Positions 9,085 to 17,640 of a stretch of 64,000 nucleotides of DNA are shown here, in pieces (within the stretch, counting starts at the first letter, position 1; each line of letters begins with the position of its first letter). The stretch lies in NCBI GenBank assembly GCA_948467545.1, contig CAOKER010000010.1, forward strand, positions 19,360-83,359, read 5' to 3'. The position numbers and the translations under genes are program-made. Origin of the DNA: an uncultured Eubacteriales bacterium (GTDB lineage Bacteria > Bacillota > Clostridia > Oscillospirales > CAG-272). Under the pieces are notes generated by a model. That model made no database searches. It saw only the letters and a program-made list of their open reading frames with translations, and had not been told where the DNA came from.

Positions 9085-10836
9085 TTATTGCTCCCGGCTT
9101 ATAAAATTTGCTGCGGTCTGTTTTGCAAAATTTATTATTTCACTCTTGTCGTCATCCGTCAAAAGTCCGAGTTTGTCAATGCGTTCACAAATTTCCGCAT
9201 GAACTTCCTCGAAATTTTTTAATAAATCTGTCAGAAATACGGGTATAATTTCTTCCGGAATATCAATCATTGCATGGCTGAGCGCAGTTACAAGCGCAAC
9301 AACCTGTTCGTGCAGGCTCATCGGATGATACTGCGCCTGACGAAGCATTCTCATAAGCCCCTGTCCGTATATAAGCTGTCGCTTCGTCATGGTATCAAGA
9401 TCGCTTGCAAATTGTGTAAATACTTCCATTTCACGGTACTGTGCCAAATCGAGACGGAGAGTACCGACAGCTTTTTTCATGGCCTTTGTTTGAGCGTCTC
9501 CGCCCACACGGGAAACCGAAAGGCCTACATTTACAGCAGGACGCTGACCTGAAAAGAATAAATCACTTTCCAGGAATATCTGTCCGTCGGTAATTGAAAT
9601 TATATTTGTTGGGATATATGCCGAGACGTCTCCGGCCTGCGTTTCTACAATAGGAAGTGCGGTAATACTGCCTCCGCCGTACTCGTCCGAGAGATGCGCG
9701 GAGCGTTCAAGCAGTCTCGAATGAAGATAGAATACATCTCCGGGATATGCTTCACGTCCGGGAGAACGGCCGAGAAGCAAACTGATTGAACGATATGCAA
9801 TGGCATGTTTGGACAGATCATCGTATACAATTAGTACATCTTTTCCCTTTTCCATGAAATATTCCGCAAGTGCCGTTCCGGAATAAGGCGCGATATATTG
9901 AAGCGGAGCCGGATCGCTCGCAGAAGCGTTTACAATAATTGAATATTCAAGAGCTCCGTGTCTGCGCAGTGTCTGTGCGAGCTGTGCTGTCGCGCTTGCT
10001 TTCTGACCTATGGAAACATAAATGCATATTACATTTTTTCCCTTTTGATTCAGAATCGTATCAAGGGCAAGCGCCGTTTTTCCCGTCTGTCTGTCTCCTA
10101 TTATTAATTCACGCTGTCCCCGTCCTATCGGAAACATGGAATCAATTGCAATGAGCCCGGTTTCAAGCGGAACCTTTACAGGCTGTCGGTGAATTATATC
10201 TGGTGCAGGGTGTTCAATCTGACGGTATTCTTCAAACGGAATGTTTCCAAGTCCGTCAATAGGAACACCCAGAGAATTTACAATCCTTCCGATGAAAGCG
10301 TCTCCGACCGGAATACCGGCAGTTTTTCCGGTTCTCAGAACGCGGCTTCCTTCGCGTATTTCGTTGTCGTCGTCAAAAAGTATACATCCGAGTTCGCTGC
10401 GGTTTATGTTCTGAACGAGGCCACGTATACCGGAGCTGAAGATAAGAATTTCGCCGTAAGCGGCGTGCGAAAGTCCCTTGACGGTAGCGATACCGTCTCC
10501 GACTGTGAGAACTGTTCCCGTCTCCTTTTCAAGAATCTTCGGTGTCCAGTTATTTACTGTCTCACGTAGAAGCGGAACTATATTATCGGATTTTCCGACT
10601 GTGTCGTATAACAGTTTTTTTAGCTGGCCGAATTTTTCTTGAAGTCCCCATTCATATGTTTTAGAGCCGATTTCGAGTCTGAAACTGTCATTTAAGTCTT
10701 TGTCTTTTATATAAATAAGTTCAAAGTCAGCTCCGAATCTGTCTTTTATAAATTTTTCCAACCGTTCCTTCTGTTTATCGTCCGGAGGAGCAGATGAATA
10801 TAGGACAGCTTTCTTCGCGTCTTTTTGTTCTGCCAT
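9085..10836 (-). CDS. atpA: F1 ATP synthase alpha subunit with an N-terminal delta-subunit C-terminal domain
   Basis: At 583 residues this is about 80 longer than ordinary alpha subunits. From about residue 80 on it is a normal alpha subunit: GTVLTVGDGIATVKGLSHA, P-loop GDRQTGKTALALDT, and the VGGDAQTKAMKKAVGTLRLD region. Residues 8-77 match the C-terminal domain of the delta subunit (AtpH): VLYSSAPPDDKQKERLEKFI, then KDKDLNDSFRLEIGSKTYEW and a final LKKLL. There is no separate atpH between atpF and atpA, where it normally lies; the gap is 58 bases. The delta N-terminal six-helix domain is absent from the window. The start at ATG 10836 has an AAAGGG ribosome binding site. I infer that this fused domain connects the b-subunit stalk to F1. 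Confidence 0.95.
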   Translation of the reverse strand: MAEQKDAKKAVLYSSAPPDDKQKERLEKFIKDRFGADFELIYIKDKDLNDSFRLEIGSKTYEWGLQEKFGQLKKLLYDTVGKSDNIVPLLRETVNNWTPKILEKETGTVLTVGDGIATVKGLSHAAYGEILIFSSGIRGLVQNINRSELGCILFDDDNEIREGSRVLRTGKTAGIPVGDAFIGRIVNSLGVPIDGLGNIPFEEYRQIEHPAPDIIHRQPVKVPLETGLIAIDSMFPIGRGQRELIIGDRQTGKTALALDTILNQKGKNVICIYVSIGQKASATAQLAQTLRRHGALEYSIIVNASASDPAPLQYIAPYSGTALAEYFMEKGKDVLIVYDDLSKHAIAYRSISLLLGRSPGREAYPGDVFYLHSRLLERSAHLSDEYGGGSITALPIVETQAGDVSAYIPTNIISITDGQIFLESDLFFSGQRPAVNVGLSVSRVGGDAQTKAMKKAVGTLRLDLAQYREMEVFTQFASDLDTMTKRQLIYGQGLMRMLRQAQYHPMSLHEQVVALVTALSHAMIDIPEEIIPVFLTDLLKNFEEVHAEICERIDKLGLLTDDDKSEIINFAKQTAANFISREQ

Positions 10837-10894
10837 ATTAAGCCTTTCCCTTTCTGAGGATTAAAACGCCTGTAATTGTAGTAAGTCGGCTGTA

Positions 10895-11380
10895 TTATTT
10901 ATCCGAAATACGACTTTTTTCCGCATTTTCGAGGAAGTCGTTATAAACGTCCGGAGACGAGCAGACAACTTTTTCCGCAGCCGCCGTTATTATTTCGGCA
11001 ATATCCTTTTGTGCGCTGTCGATAATTTTCTTTTTTTCATTTTCCGCAACACTTCGTGCGGTTTTAATTATCGTATCTGCTTCAGCTTCTGCCATTTTCA
11101 AGCGTTTATCCGCAAGACTTTCCGCATTTTTTTCAGCTTCGGCTTTCCTTTTTTCAATCTCAGCGTCGGCCGACTGAAGACGTTCGGTATATTCGGCCTT
11201 TATTTTTTCCGCTTCGTCCAGCTTTTGCTTTGCCGAATTATCCATTTTTTTGTATTCTTCGGTACGTTTTGCCATAAACTTTTTAATCGGATTATATAGG
11301 AGAAAATACAGAATTGCAAACAGGATTACAAAATTTAACAGGTGCAGCAAAATTTGCTGTAAATTAATATTGAGCGGCAT
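10895..11380 (-). CDS. atpF: F0 ATP synthase b subunit (peripheral stalk)
   Basis: The protein of about 161 residues has one N-terminal membrane helix (LLNFVILFAILYFLLYNPI) and a long charged coiled coil (about residues 35-140), the normal b-subunit plan. The start at ATG 11380 (MPLNINLQQILL) is chosen over an upstream in-frame start at 11437, because AAAGGAC lies at proper spacing before 11380. It is of ordinary length, so it does not carry the missing delta N-terminal domain; in mycobacteria, by contrast, b and delta are fused. Confidence 0.93.
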   Translation of the reverse strand: MPLNINLQQILLHLLNFVILFAILYFLLYNPIKKFMAKRTEEYKKMDNSAKQKLDEAEKIKAEYTERLQSADAEIEKRKAEAEKNAESLADKRLKMAEAEADTIIKTARSVAENEKKKIIDSAQKDIAEIITAAAEKVVCSSPDVYNDFLENAEKSRISDK

Positions 11381-11437
11381 AGCTAATTGTCCTTTCATAA
11401 ATATTCGGTGATTTAAACGGTGCTTACCGGCGTACAA

Positions 11438-11809
11438 TCAAAGAACAAATATAATTAATATAGCCACGATCAGCGCATATATAATGAGTGTTTCGATAAA
11501 TACAAGACCGAGCATAAGGTTTGTACGTATATTACCTGTTGCTTCCGGCTGTCTTGAAATGCCGTCGGATGCTTTGCCGATTGCGATACCCATCGCGATT
11601 GCTCCGGCCGCTGCCGCAAAACCGACCGCGAACGCCGCAGGCCATGCTTTTGATTCATTTGCCTCTCCCGCGGCGGCTTCATCGGTTTCATTTGCCGCGG
11701 TAATTTCCGAATCGGCAGCTTCGTTTACGGCGATTACAGGGACTGAAATAATAAATGCAGCGATTGCGGCAAAAAGAATTGCCATAATTTTTTTCGTTTG
11801 TTTTTTCAT
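11438..11809 (-). CDS. atpE: F0 ATP synthase c subunit with a signal-like N-terminal extension
   Basis: The 123-residue protein ends with a typical c-subunit hairpin: helix 1 (FAVGFAAAAGAIAMGIAIGK), the polar loop SRQPEATGN, and helix 2 with the ion-binding glutamate E106 in VFIETLIIYALIV. Ordinary c subunits are 70-90 residues. Here about 50 extra N-terminal residues form a hydrophobic segment like a signal peptide (IMAILFAAIAAFIISVPVIA) and an Ala/Glu-rich linker, likely removed or needed for insertion. Helix 2 has the E-T-x3-Y pattern of sodium-type rings, but the helix-1 glutamine is replaced by M73, so ion specificity is unclear. GGAGG lies 7 bases before the start. Confidence 0.93.
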   Translation of the reverse strand: MKKQTKKIMAILFAAIAAFIISVPVIAVNEAADSEITAANETDEAAAGEANESKAWPAAFAVGFAAAAGAIAMGIAIGKASDGISRQPEATGNIRTNLMLGLVFIETLIIYALIVAILIIFVL

Positions 11810-11877
11810 CTTGAATTCCTCCGAATCTGTTATTGGTATATAATTTTATTTAAAAGATTTCTTGTTATTCTAAAAAT

Positions 11878-12705
11878 TTACTGATTATTAATCTCGTGTG
11901 CTTTTATACGCGGTTCCGATACTTCACCGTAAAAAAGTGCGGTCAGCATAGTGAGGACATATGCCTGAATAAGCGCGTGCAGAAGAGTGAAGAGTATTCC
12001 CACAATAACGGGAATTACGTAGCTTGTCAGGGAGTAATAGTATACAAGATCTGAAACCAGCGCACCGCTCAGGAGTGCGCCGAAAAGACGGAAGCTCATT
12101 GAAATCGGGAGAGAAAAATCTTTAAGCGTACTTCCGACGCCCTTTAATCGGTTTCCGACTATGCCTCCGGATAAGATTATAAGGTATGACAGGCAGCCCA
12201 GAGCAATTGCTCCGTTTATATCCGAAAGCGGTGCCGGCAGAGTGACCGATATGCCGTCCGGAGTTACTGCCTGAACGCCGAAAAGCTCAAATAGAGTTCC
12301 TATGCATATGTAAGTTCCTGCGGTAAAGATATAGGCTCCCAAAAATTTGTTTCTGTGAGGACTGTTCGATTTTGCCAGATTGTCAAACATTCCTACGGCC
12401 TGTTCAAGAAGCAGCTGGAGTTTTCCCGGAATACGTTTGAACTTCGGTATAAAGAATATTCTTATAATAAGAGAAAATATGAACAGTATCGCGGTTACGG
12501 TATATGCGGAGACAAGCCCCGGATTCACGTATAAGATGCCGAAAAGACTTACCTTTTCAGCGTCGTGAAGAACAGCGTCTTTCATAATTTCCTGAATAGT
12601 CTCGGACTCTTTATAGGAGCCTCTCGTCAGTATAATCCCGGCGGTCAGCAAGGCTATGATTGCAGCAAATATGGTCATGCTGATTATTTTATTTTTTTTA
12701 CTCAT
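11878..12705 (-). CDS. atpB: F0 ATP synthase a subunit
   Basis: The protein of about 275 residues is a polytopic membrane protein. It has the essential arginine in SMSFRLFGALLSGALVSDL and the C-terminal helix with conserved polar residues (LLHALIQAYVLTMLTALFYG). It forms the half-channels beside the c-ring. The start at 12705 (MSKKNKIISM) is chosen because GAGG lies 7 bases upstream; an upstream in-frame ATG at 12738 has none. It follows the antiporter gene with a gap of 40 bases and is the first true ATP synthase gene of the operon; no atpI is present. Confidence 0.93.
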   Translation of the reverse strand: MSKKNKIISMTIFAAIIALLTAGIILTRGSYKESETIQEIMKDAVLHDAEKVSLFGILYVNPGLVSAYTVTAILFIFSLIIRIFFIPKFKRIPGKLQLLLEQAVGMFDNLAKSNSPHRNKFLGAYIFTAGTYICIGTLFELFGVQAVTPDGISVTLPAPLSDINGAIALGCLSYLIILSGGIVGNRLKGVGSTLKDFSLPISMSFRLFGALLSGALVSDLVYYYSLTSYVIPVIVGILFTLLHALIQAYVLTMLTALFYGEVSEPRIKAHEINNQ

Positions 12706-12745
12706 GATAATACCTCGAGTTATTGTATAAATAATCAATGTATAT

Positions 12746-14119
12746 TTAGGTAACGTCGGGCCCGTATCGTATGGTTTTCACCGCATTACCGGCGGCGGAT
12801 TCGTTTTCCGGACAAATATTTTGAACGCTTCCGAATGCTTCGGATGAGATGGGTATCCTGTCCTTACTGCCGTCAGAAGGCTTGTGAGTATGGTTTTTAA
12901 ACGCGAGCTTTAGAAGAATGGGACAGAGTATGGATGAGAGAACAATTAAAAGAATTGTAGGAACAAGCGGATCGATTCCCGCAAGACTGCCGTTTTCATA
13001 ATAAATCAGGCTTTGCCCTGCCGAATATACTGCAAGAGCGACTTCGCCGCGCGCAATCATTCCGCATCCGATTATAAGAGATTCGCGTTTGCTGTACTTA
13101 AAAACCCTTGCTATACCTGAACATCCGACTATTTTTCCGATAACTCCGAGCAGAACGAATACCAGTGCAAAAATAAGTCCGGAGAACTGAAAGTGACTGA
13201 AATCCGCCGATATACCGATGTATGCGAAAAATATCGGCGTAAAAATCATGTAACCGCTTACTACAACCTTTCGGTCCACATATGACGTATCATCAAGTCC
13301 GCTCAGCATCAGTCCTGCCATATACGCGCCGGTAATCGACGCGATACCGAAGAATTTTTCTGAACAGAAAGCGTACATAAAACAGATGACCAATGCAAAT
13401 ATTCCCGTTCTTCGCTTGTGGGGATATTTATTTACAAGCCTGCGGAAACTGATTCTTATTATAAGACCGATTCCAATGGCAAATATAAAAAATCCGACAG
13501 CCTTGAGAAGCGTTATACCGATATTTCCGCCGCCGTTTATTCCTGTGATTATACTGAGCGCAATAATTCCGAGCACGTCGTCAATAATTGCTGCGCTCAG
13601 TACGGTTGTGCCTACATGAGAGTTCAGCTTTCCGAGTTCCCGAAGCGTTTCAACGGTAATTCCCACACTTGTAGCGGAAAGGATGCATCCGACAAACAAG
13701 GCGTTCATCATGATTTCATGTGTTGCGGCCCTGCCAGGCCAACCCATGAACAGAAGCGCTCCGACCGTTCCGAGAGCAACAGGAACGATAACGCCCAGTG
13801 ACGCGATTGCGGTTGCCGCGGCTCCGCTTTTTTTCAGCTCCTTAATATCTGTTTCAAGTCCGCTGGAAAAAAGAATGAAGATTACTCCTATCTGTGCAAA
13901 GCTGTTCAGCACGTCCATTTCTATATCTGTAGGACTGATAATTCCGTTAAAATTGCCGAGATTCAGTCTTCCGAAAATTGCCGGTCCGATCAAAAGCCCG
14001 GCAATTATCATTCCCACGACCTGAGGAAGTCCGAGTTTTCTGGTCAGCATACCGAGCAGTTTAGTAGCAAGCAGAATGACGGCGCAGTAATATATTATGT
14101 TGCTTACATCGAAGTCCAT
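12746..14119 (-). CDS. CPA2-family monovalent cation/proton antiporter
   Basis: This 457-residue membrane protein has about 12-13 hydrophobic segments and the CPA2 hallmarks: GLPQVVGMIIAGLLIGP near the N terminus, the ion-binding Asp pair in SAAIIDDVLGIIAL, and GASITGAYMAGL-like and GMIARGEVALAVYSAGQS segments. It lacks the cytosolic TrkA-N/KefB domain; the C-terminal 50 residues are a short polar tail. It exchanges Na+ or K+ for H+. It is the promoter-proximal gene of the ATP synthase operon, in the place often taken by atpI, which suggests coupling of ion gradients to ATP synthase. The substrate ion cannot be told from sequence. AAGGTGA precedes the start. Confidence 0.88.
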   Translation of the reverse strand: MDFDVSNIIYYCAVILLATKLLGMLTRKLGLPQVVGMIIAGLLIGPAIFGRLNLGNFNGIISPTDIEMDVLNSFAQIGVIFILFSSGLETDIKELKKSGAAATAIASLGVIVPVALGTVGALLFMGWPGRAATHEIMMNALFVGCILSATSVGITVETLRELGKLNSHVGTTVLSAAIIDDVLGIIALSIITGINGGGNIGITLLKAVGFFIFAIGIGLIIRISFRRLVNKYPHKRRTGIFALVICFMYAFCSEKFFGIASITGAYMAGLMLSGLDDTSYVDRKVVVSGYMIFTPIFFAYIGISADFSHFQFSGLIFALVFVLLGVIGKIVGCSGIARVFKYSKRESLIIGCGMIARGEVALAVYSAGQSLIYYENGSLAGIDPLVPTILLIVLSSILCPILLKLAFKNHTHKPSDGSKDRIPISSEAFGSVQNICPENESAAGNAVKTIRYGPDVT

Positions 14120-14169
14120 TGAATAAAATCACCTTGATTGAAATAAATTATCATCTTTAATAAATTCAT

Positions 14170-14198
14170 ATTATATCACAAAGAAAATACTTTTTCAA
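14170..14198 (-). promoter_or_regulatory. Sigma-A promoter of the antiporter-ATP synthase operon
   Basis: On the minus strand TTGAAA (14193-14198) and TATAAT (14170-14175) are separated by exactly 17 bases. It lies about 50 bases before the antiporter start. No other good promoter was seen inside the operon, so all eight genes may be transcribed from it. Confidence 0.75.
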
Positions 14199-14462
14199 GC
14201 TATTTACCCCGACGTATTACATTATAATATAGTTGGAAAATTATTTTTTTTTGTGAATTGTGCAAACAGAATTAAAAACAAATATAATGTAAGGTAAAAT
14301 GTCCGTTGTGTAAAATACTCTTATAGGCAAGTGTTTTCTTTTTATGGCATGATAACCGTGTAGATGCGGTATAGGTGAATACTTCGTTTTGGGTGACAGA
14401 GCTTTCGCTCAGTAAAGATCCGTAACATCAAGGTTTGCTTTAATTTTATAGCGTAATACTTT

Positions 14463-14491
14463 TTGACAGGAATTAAGATACGTGGTAAAAT
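14463..14491 (+). promoter_or_regulatory. Sigma-A promoter of the YgiQ-type gene
   Basis: TTGACA (14463-14468) and TAAAAT (14486-14491) have a 17-base spacer, about 100 bases upstream of the radical SAM gene. The gap 14199-14462 between the divergent promoters is AT-rich and has no feature I can support. Confidence 0.7.
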
Positions 14492-14588
14492 AGATATATA
14501 TTTAAAGAACTATAGAAATATATTTAAAAATCTTCAGAAAAATTGCGATTTACGGAATATAGTTTAGCCGAAAAGGAATATAAAAGAT

Positions 14589-16547
14589 ATGAAATATAAA
14601 AATGTCGAAGGGTTTTTGCCTCTATGCCGTGAAGAGGCGAAAATGCGCGGATGGGAAACACCCGATTTTGTTTATGTTTCCGGTGATGCGTATGTAGATC
14701 ATCCAAGCTTTGGAACTGCTATTATTACAAGAGTCCTTGCCTCGGCGGGATATTCTGTTGCGATTTTGGCTCAGCCGGATTATCACAGTTCGGAACCGTT
14801 TAAGGAGTACGGACGTCCCAGACTCGGTTTTCTTGTTTCGGCGGGAAACCTTGACTCTATGGTAGCAAATTACACAGTCGCGAAAAAAAGACGAAAATAC
14901 GACTATTATTCTCCGGGCGGAAAATCGGGGCTTCGTCCGGACCGAGCTGTCATCGTTTACTGTAACCGTATCCGCGAAGCATATGGAAATGTGCCTGTAA
15001 TTATCGGCGGTTTGGAGGCTTCGCTGAGGCGGTTTGCTCATTATGACTATTGGGACGATGCTGTCCGCAACAGTATTCTTGTTGATTCGGGAGCAGATTT
15101 GCTTACTTATGGGATGGGAGAAAATATTATTATCAGGATTGCGTCTCTGCTTGACAAGGGTATTCCTGTCGGGAAGATTCATGACGTCAGGGGAACGGTA
15201 TATCTTACAGATCCGGACGATAAGCTTCATTATGAATCGATCGGGGGATGGTCGGCTGACGAACTAAAATCCGACAAAAAGCTGTATGCCGAAGCTTTTG
15301 CGGTTCAGTATGCGGAGAATGACAGTATACGCGGACATGCTGTTGTGGAAAGATACCGAAACAAGATTCTTGTTCAAAATCCGCCGATGCCCCCGCTTGA
15401 TAGGGAGGAGCTTGACCGTGTGTACGAGCTTCCGTATATGCGTACATATCATCCTGTATATGAAAAGGAAGGCGGAGTTCCGGCAATTAAAGAGGTGCGT
15501 TTTTCGATAACGCACAACCGCGGATGCTTTGGAGGATGCTCATTCTGTGCCATAGCATTTCACCAGGGACGGGCTGTACGTTCTCGGAGTGCCGAAAGCA
15601 TAATTCGCGAAGCGGAGCTTCTTACGAAACTGCCGGATTTTAAGGGTTATATTCATGACGTGGGAGGTCCGACGGCGAATTTTCGGGGCCCCGCATGCGA
15701 TAAACAGCTAAAAGACGGCGTGTGTGCCGGCCGTCGGTGTCTGACGCCTGTTCCGTGTAAAAATCTTATAGCTGATCACAGCGAGTATACGGCGATTCTT
15801 GACAGAGTGGCTTCTCTTCCCGGAGTCAAACGCGTGTTTATTCGCTCCGGCATAAGATTTGATTATCTTCTTGCCGACAAACGAAACGACGTCTTTTTTC
15901 ACAGACTGGTTGAAAATCATGTCAGCGGTCAGCTGAAGGTTGCACCGGAGCATTGTTCGGACAAGGTGCTTTCACTGATGGGAAAACCTAAGATTGCGGT
16001 ATATGACGCATTCCGTAAACGCTTTGAAAAAATATGTGCAGAGATCGGCAGAAAACAATATCTTATACCTTATTTGATGTCGAGTCACCCCGGAAGTACG
16101 ATTGAGGATGCCGTAGAGCTTGCCATATATCTTAAAAAAAACGGTTGCGCTCCGGATCAGGTTCAGGATTTTTACCCTACTCCGAGTACAGCGTCGACAG
16201 TCATGTATTATACAGGGATAGATCCCATGACGGGAAAAAGTGTTTATACGGCGGATACAGCGGAGGAGAAAAGAATGCAGAGGGCGCTTCTTCATTATAA
16301 TCGAAAGGAGAATTTCAGTCTTGTTCGTAAAGCTCTTATATCGGTCGGCAGAGATGATTTAATCGGATACGGACGGGATTGCCTTGTTCCTCCGGAGAAT
16401 AATTATCACGGAAAAAATAACCTCGGTACCGGACGGAATAAATCGGTACAGACAAGCGGTAGATCGGATAAACCGAGGCGTCGTGACAAAAACGAAGCTT
16501 CACGCCGAATTGCGCGTAAGACGCGTAAGAGAAATATTAAGCATTAA
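14589..16547 (+). CDS. YgiQ-family radical SAM protein
   Basis: The 652-residue protein starts with the YgiQ N-terminal domain (GWETPDFVYVSGDAYVDHPS, then IIGGLEASLRRFAHYDYWDD) and has the radical SAM cluster motif C-x3-C-x2-C in NRGCFGGCSFCAIAFHQGR (C313, C317, C320). The C-terminal YgiQ domain contains CSDKVLSLMGKP and FYPTPSTASTVMYYTG. The family binds a 4Fe-4S cluster and SAM; its reaction is not established. The last about 50 residues are basic and low-complexity (Arg/Lys/Asn-rich), as in many clostridial members. AAGGA precedes the start. It stands alone with its own promoter and terminator. Confidence 0.92.
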   Translation: MKYKNVEGFLPLCREEAKMRGWETPDFVYVSGDAYVDHPSFGTAIITRVLASAGYSVAILAQPDYHSSEPFKEYGRPRLGFLVSAGNLDSMVANYTVAKKRRKYDYYSPGGKSGLRPDRAVIVYCNRIREAYGNVPVIIGGLEASLRRFAHYDYWDDAVRNSILVDSGADLLTYGMGENIIIRIASLLDKGIPVGKIHDVRGTVYLTDPDDKLHYESIGGWSADELKSDKKLYAEAFAVQYAENDSIRGHAVVERYRNKILVQNPPMPPLDREELDRVYELPYMRTYHPVYEKEGGVPAIKEVRFSITHNRGCFGGCSFCAIAFHQGRAVRSRSAESIIREAELLTKLPDFKGYIHDVGGPTANFRGPACDKQLKDGVCAGRRCLTPVPCKNLIADHSEYTAILDRVASLPGVKRVFIRSGIRFDYLLADKRNDVFFHRLVENHVSGQLKVAPEHCSDKVLSLMGKPKIAVYDAFRKRFEKICAEIGRKQYLIPYLMSSHPGSTIEDAVELAIYLKKNGCAPDQVQDFYPTPSTASTVMYYTGIDPMTGKSVYTADTAEEKRMQRALLHYNRKENFSLVRKALISVGRDDLIGYGRDCLVPPENNYHGKNNLGTGRNKSVQTSGRSDKPRRRDKNEASRRIARKTRKRNIKH

Positions 16548-16552
16548 TATAG

Positions 16553-16620
16553 TAACCGCGGAACGGCATGATATTCCCAAATATACGGAAAACATACCGG
16601 ACCGCGGTTATTTATTATTT
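16553..16620 (+). terminator. Terminator with a long loop after the radical SAM gene
   Basis: TAACCGCGG (16553-16561) pairs perfectly with CCGCGGTTA (16602-16610) across a 40-base loop and is followed by a T-rich run. Confidence 0.6.
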
Positions 16621-16659
16621 GTGTGTATTTAATCATAAAGCATGACGACTATCGCCTCA

Positions 16660-16684
16660 GGAACGGCGGGCTGTTCCGTTTTTT
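16660..16684 (+). terminator. Short hairpin and T-run between converging genes
   Basis: GGAAC and GTTCC flank a GC-rich loop and are followed by six T residues. It lies between the radical SAM gene and the converging spoIIR gene and may be a second terminator of the former. Confidence 0.4.
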
Positions 16685-16736
16685 TCGGACGTCGGATCGG
16701 TCCGATGCCGGACTCATGACGGAGCTTTGCGCCTTA

Positions 16737-17453
16737 TTAAATTTCTGGGTCTTTATCTTCGGACCCGACCGATTTACTTTCTTCATTTTTATGTCCGAAT
16801 GAGCCGAAAAACTCAAGGATTTTGAATTTAAGAACATATTTTGGCTTTTCTGTTTCTGTCAGGACTTTTATTTGTCCCGGAGTAAATCCTGCGTCTGTAA
16901 ATTCTTCATTCGGTTCTGCCGCCGAGCTTGTACACAGGACCGGAAAAAGGACGCACCACCAGTTATGTCCGGCTCCTTTTCCGATAATCACGCGCAGAGA
17001 GCTGTAGGTTCCGGCGGGAAGACGAACGCCTTCGTATATCCGTGTAGGATAATATTCCTTTCCGATTTCGATTCGCACATTATCTTCGGAGCCTCCTTGA
17101 CGCAGTGTTTTTTCTGCGGCGGCGCACAACTCTTCTTTTTTGTTTTCTGCTATTGTTTCTGCCTCTGACCTGTCTGCGCACCCGCCGAGCTTTTCTCCGA
17201 GTTTGTTTAATACCGTATCTCTGACGGCGAGTTTCAGCGACTGATCGGCGTCGCTGTCCGAATTGGCAATTACATGAAGCCTCAGTATTTTGTCATAAAT
17301 GTCGACGTCTTCATCTGTCGGCAATAGTCCGAATATAACCGATGCAAGCAAGACAAGAGCCGAAAATATTGCGATTGCGCGAATAAATATTGATTCTCCG
17401 TACAGAATGTCGTCATTACCGTATAAATGTTTTAATTTATTTTTGAATTCCAT
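16737..17453 (-). CDS. spoIIR: Stage II sporulation protein R
   Basis: The 238-residue protein has an N-terminal membrane/signal segment (IRAIAIFSALVLLASVIFGL) and the two SpoIIR hallmarks: LRLHVIANSDSDADQSLKLA and GKGAGHNWWCVLFPVLC. SpoIIR is made in the forespore and secreted into the intermembrane space, where it triggers SpoIIGA to process pro-sigma-E. Its presence supports an endospore-forming lineage. The C-terminal about 40 residues are polar and family-variable. AAGGAC precedes ATG 17453. It is monocistronic here. The 17454-17640 gap to the next gene is AT-rich without other features. Confidence 0.93.
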   Translation of the reverse strand: MEFKNKLKHLYGNDDILYGESIFIRAIAIFSALVLLASVIFGLLPTDEDVDIYDKILRLHVIANSDSDADQSLKLAVRDTVLNKLGEKLGGCADRSEAETIAENKKEELCAAAEKTLRQGGSEDNVRIEIGKEYYPTRIYEGVRLPAGTYSSLRVIIGKGAGHNWWCVLFPVLCTSSAAEPNEEFTDAGFTPGQIKVLTETEKPKYVLKFKILEFFGSFGHKNEESKSVGSEDKDPEI

Positions 17454-17640
17454 ATTCTTAACCTGTCCTTTTTATGTATTTTGCTTTTCTGTAGCTATTG
17501 TGAACAGGAAAAATATGTTTTATTCTAATTTTATATTTTTATAGCATAAAAAATATGGCAGTTTCGTTTCGGCATGCTTTACATAAAGAATTTATCTGCG
17601 ATTTGTAAGTGTCAGTAAAACGTTATCTTAATTAAAATAA

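Noticed and set aside
10189..10569. Plus-strand open frame of 126 codons opposite atpA
   Set aside because: Antisense shadow of a conserved gene with no ribosome binding site and no recognisable sequence.
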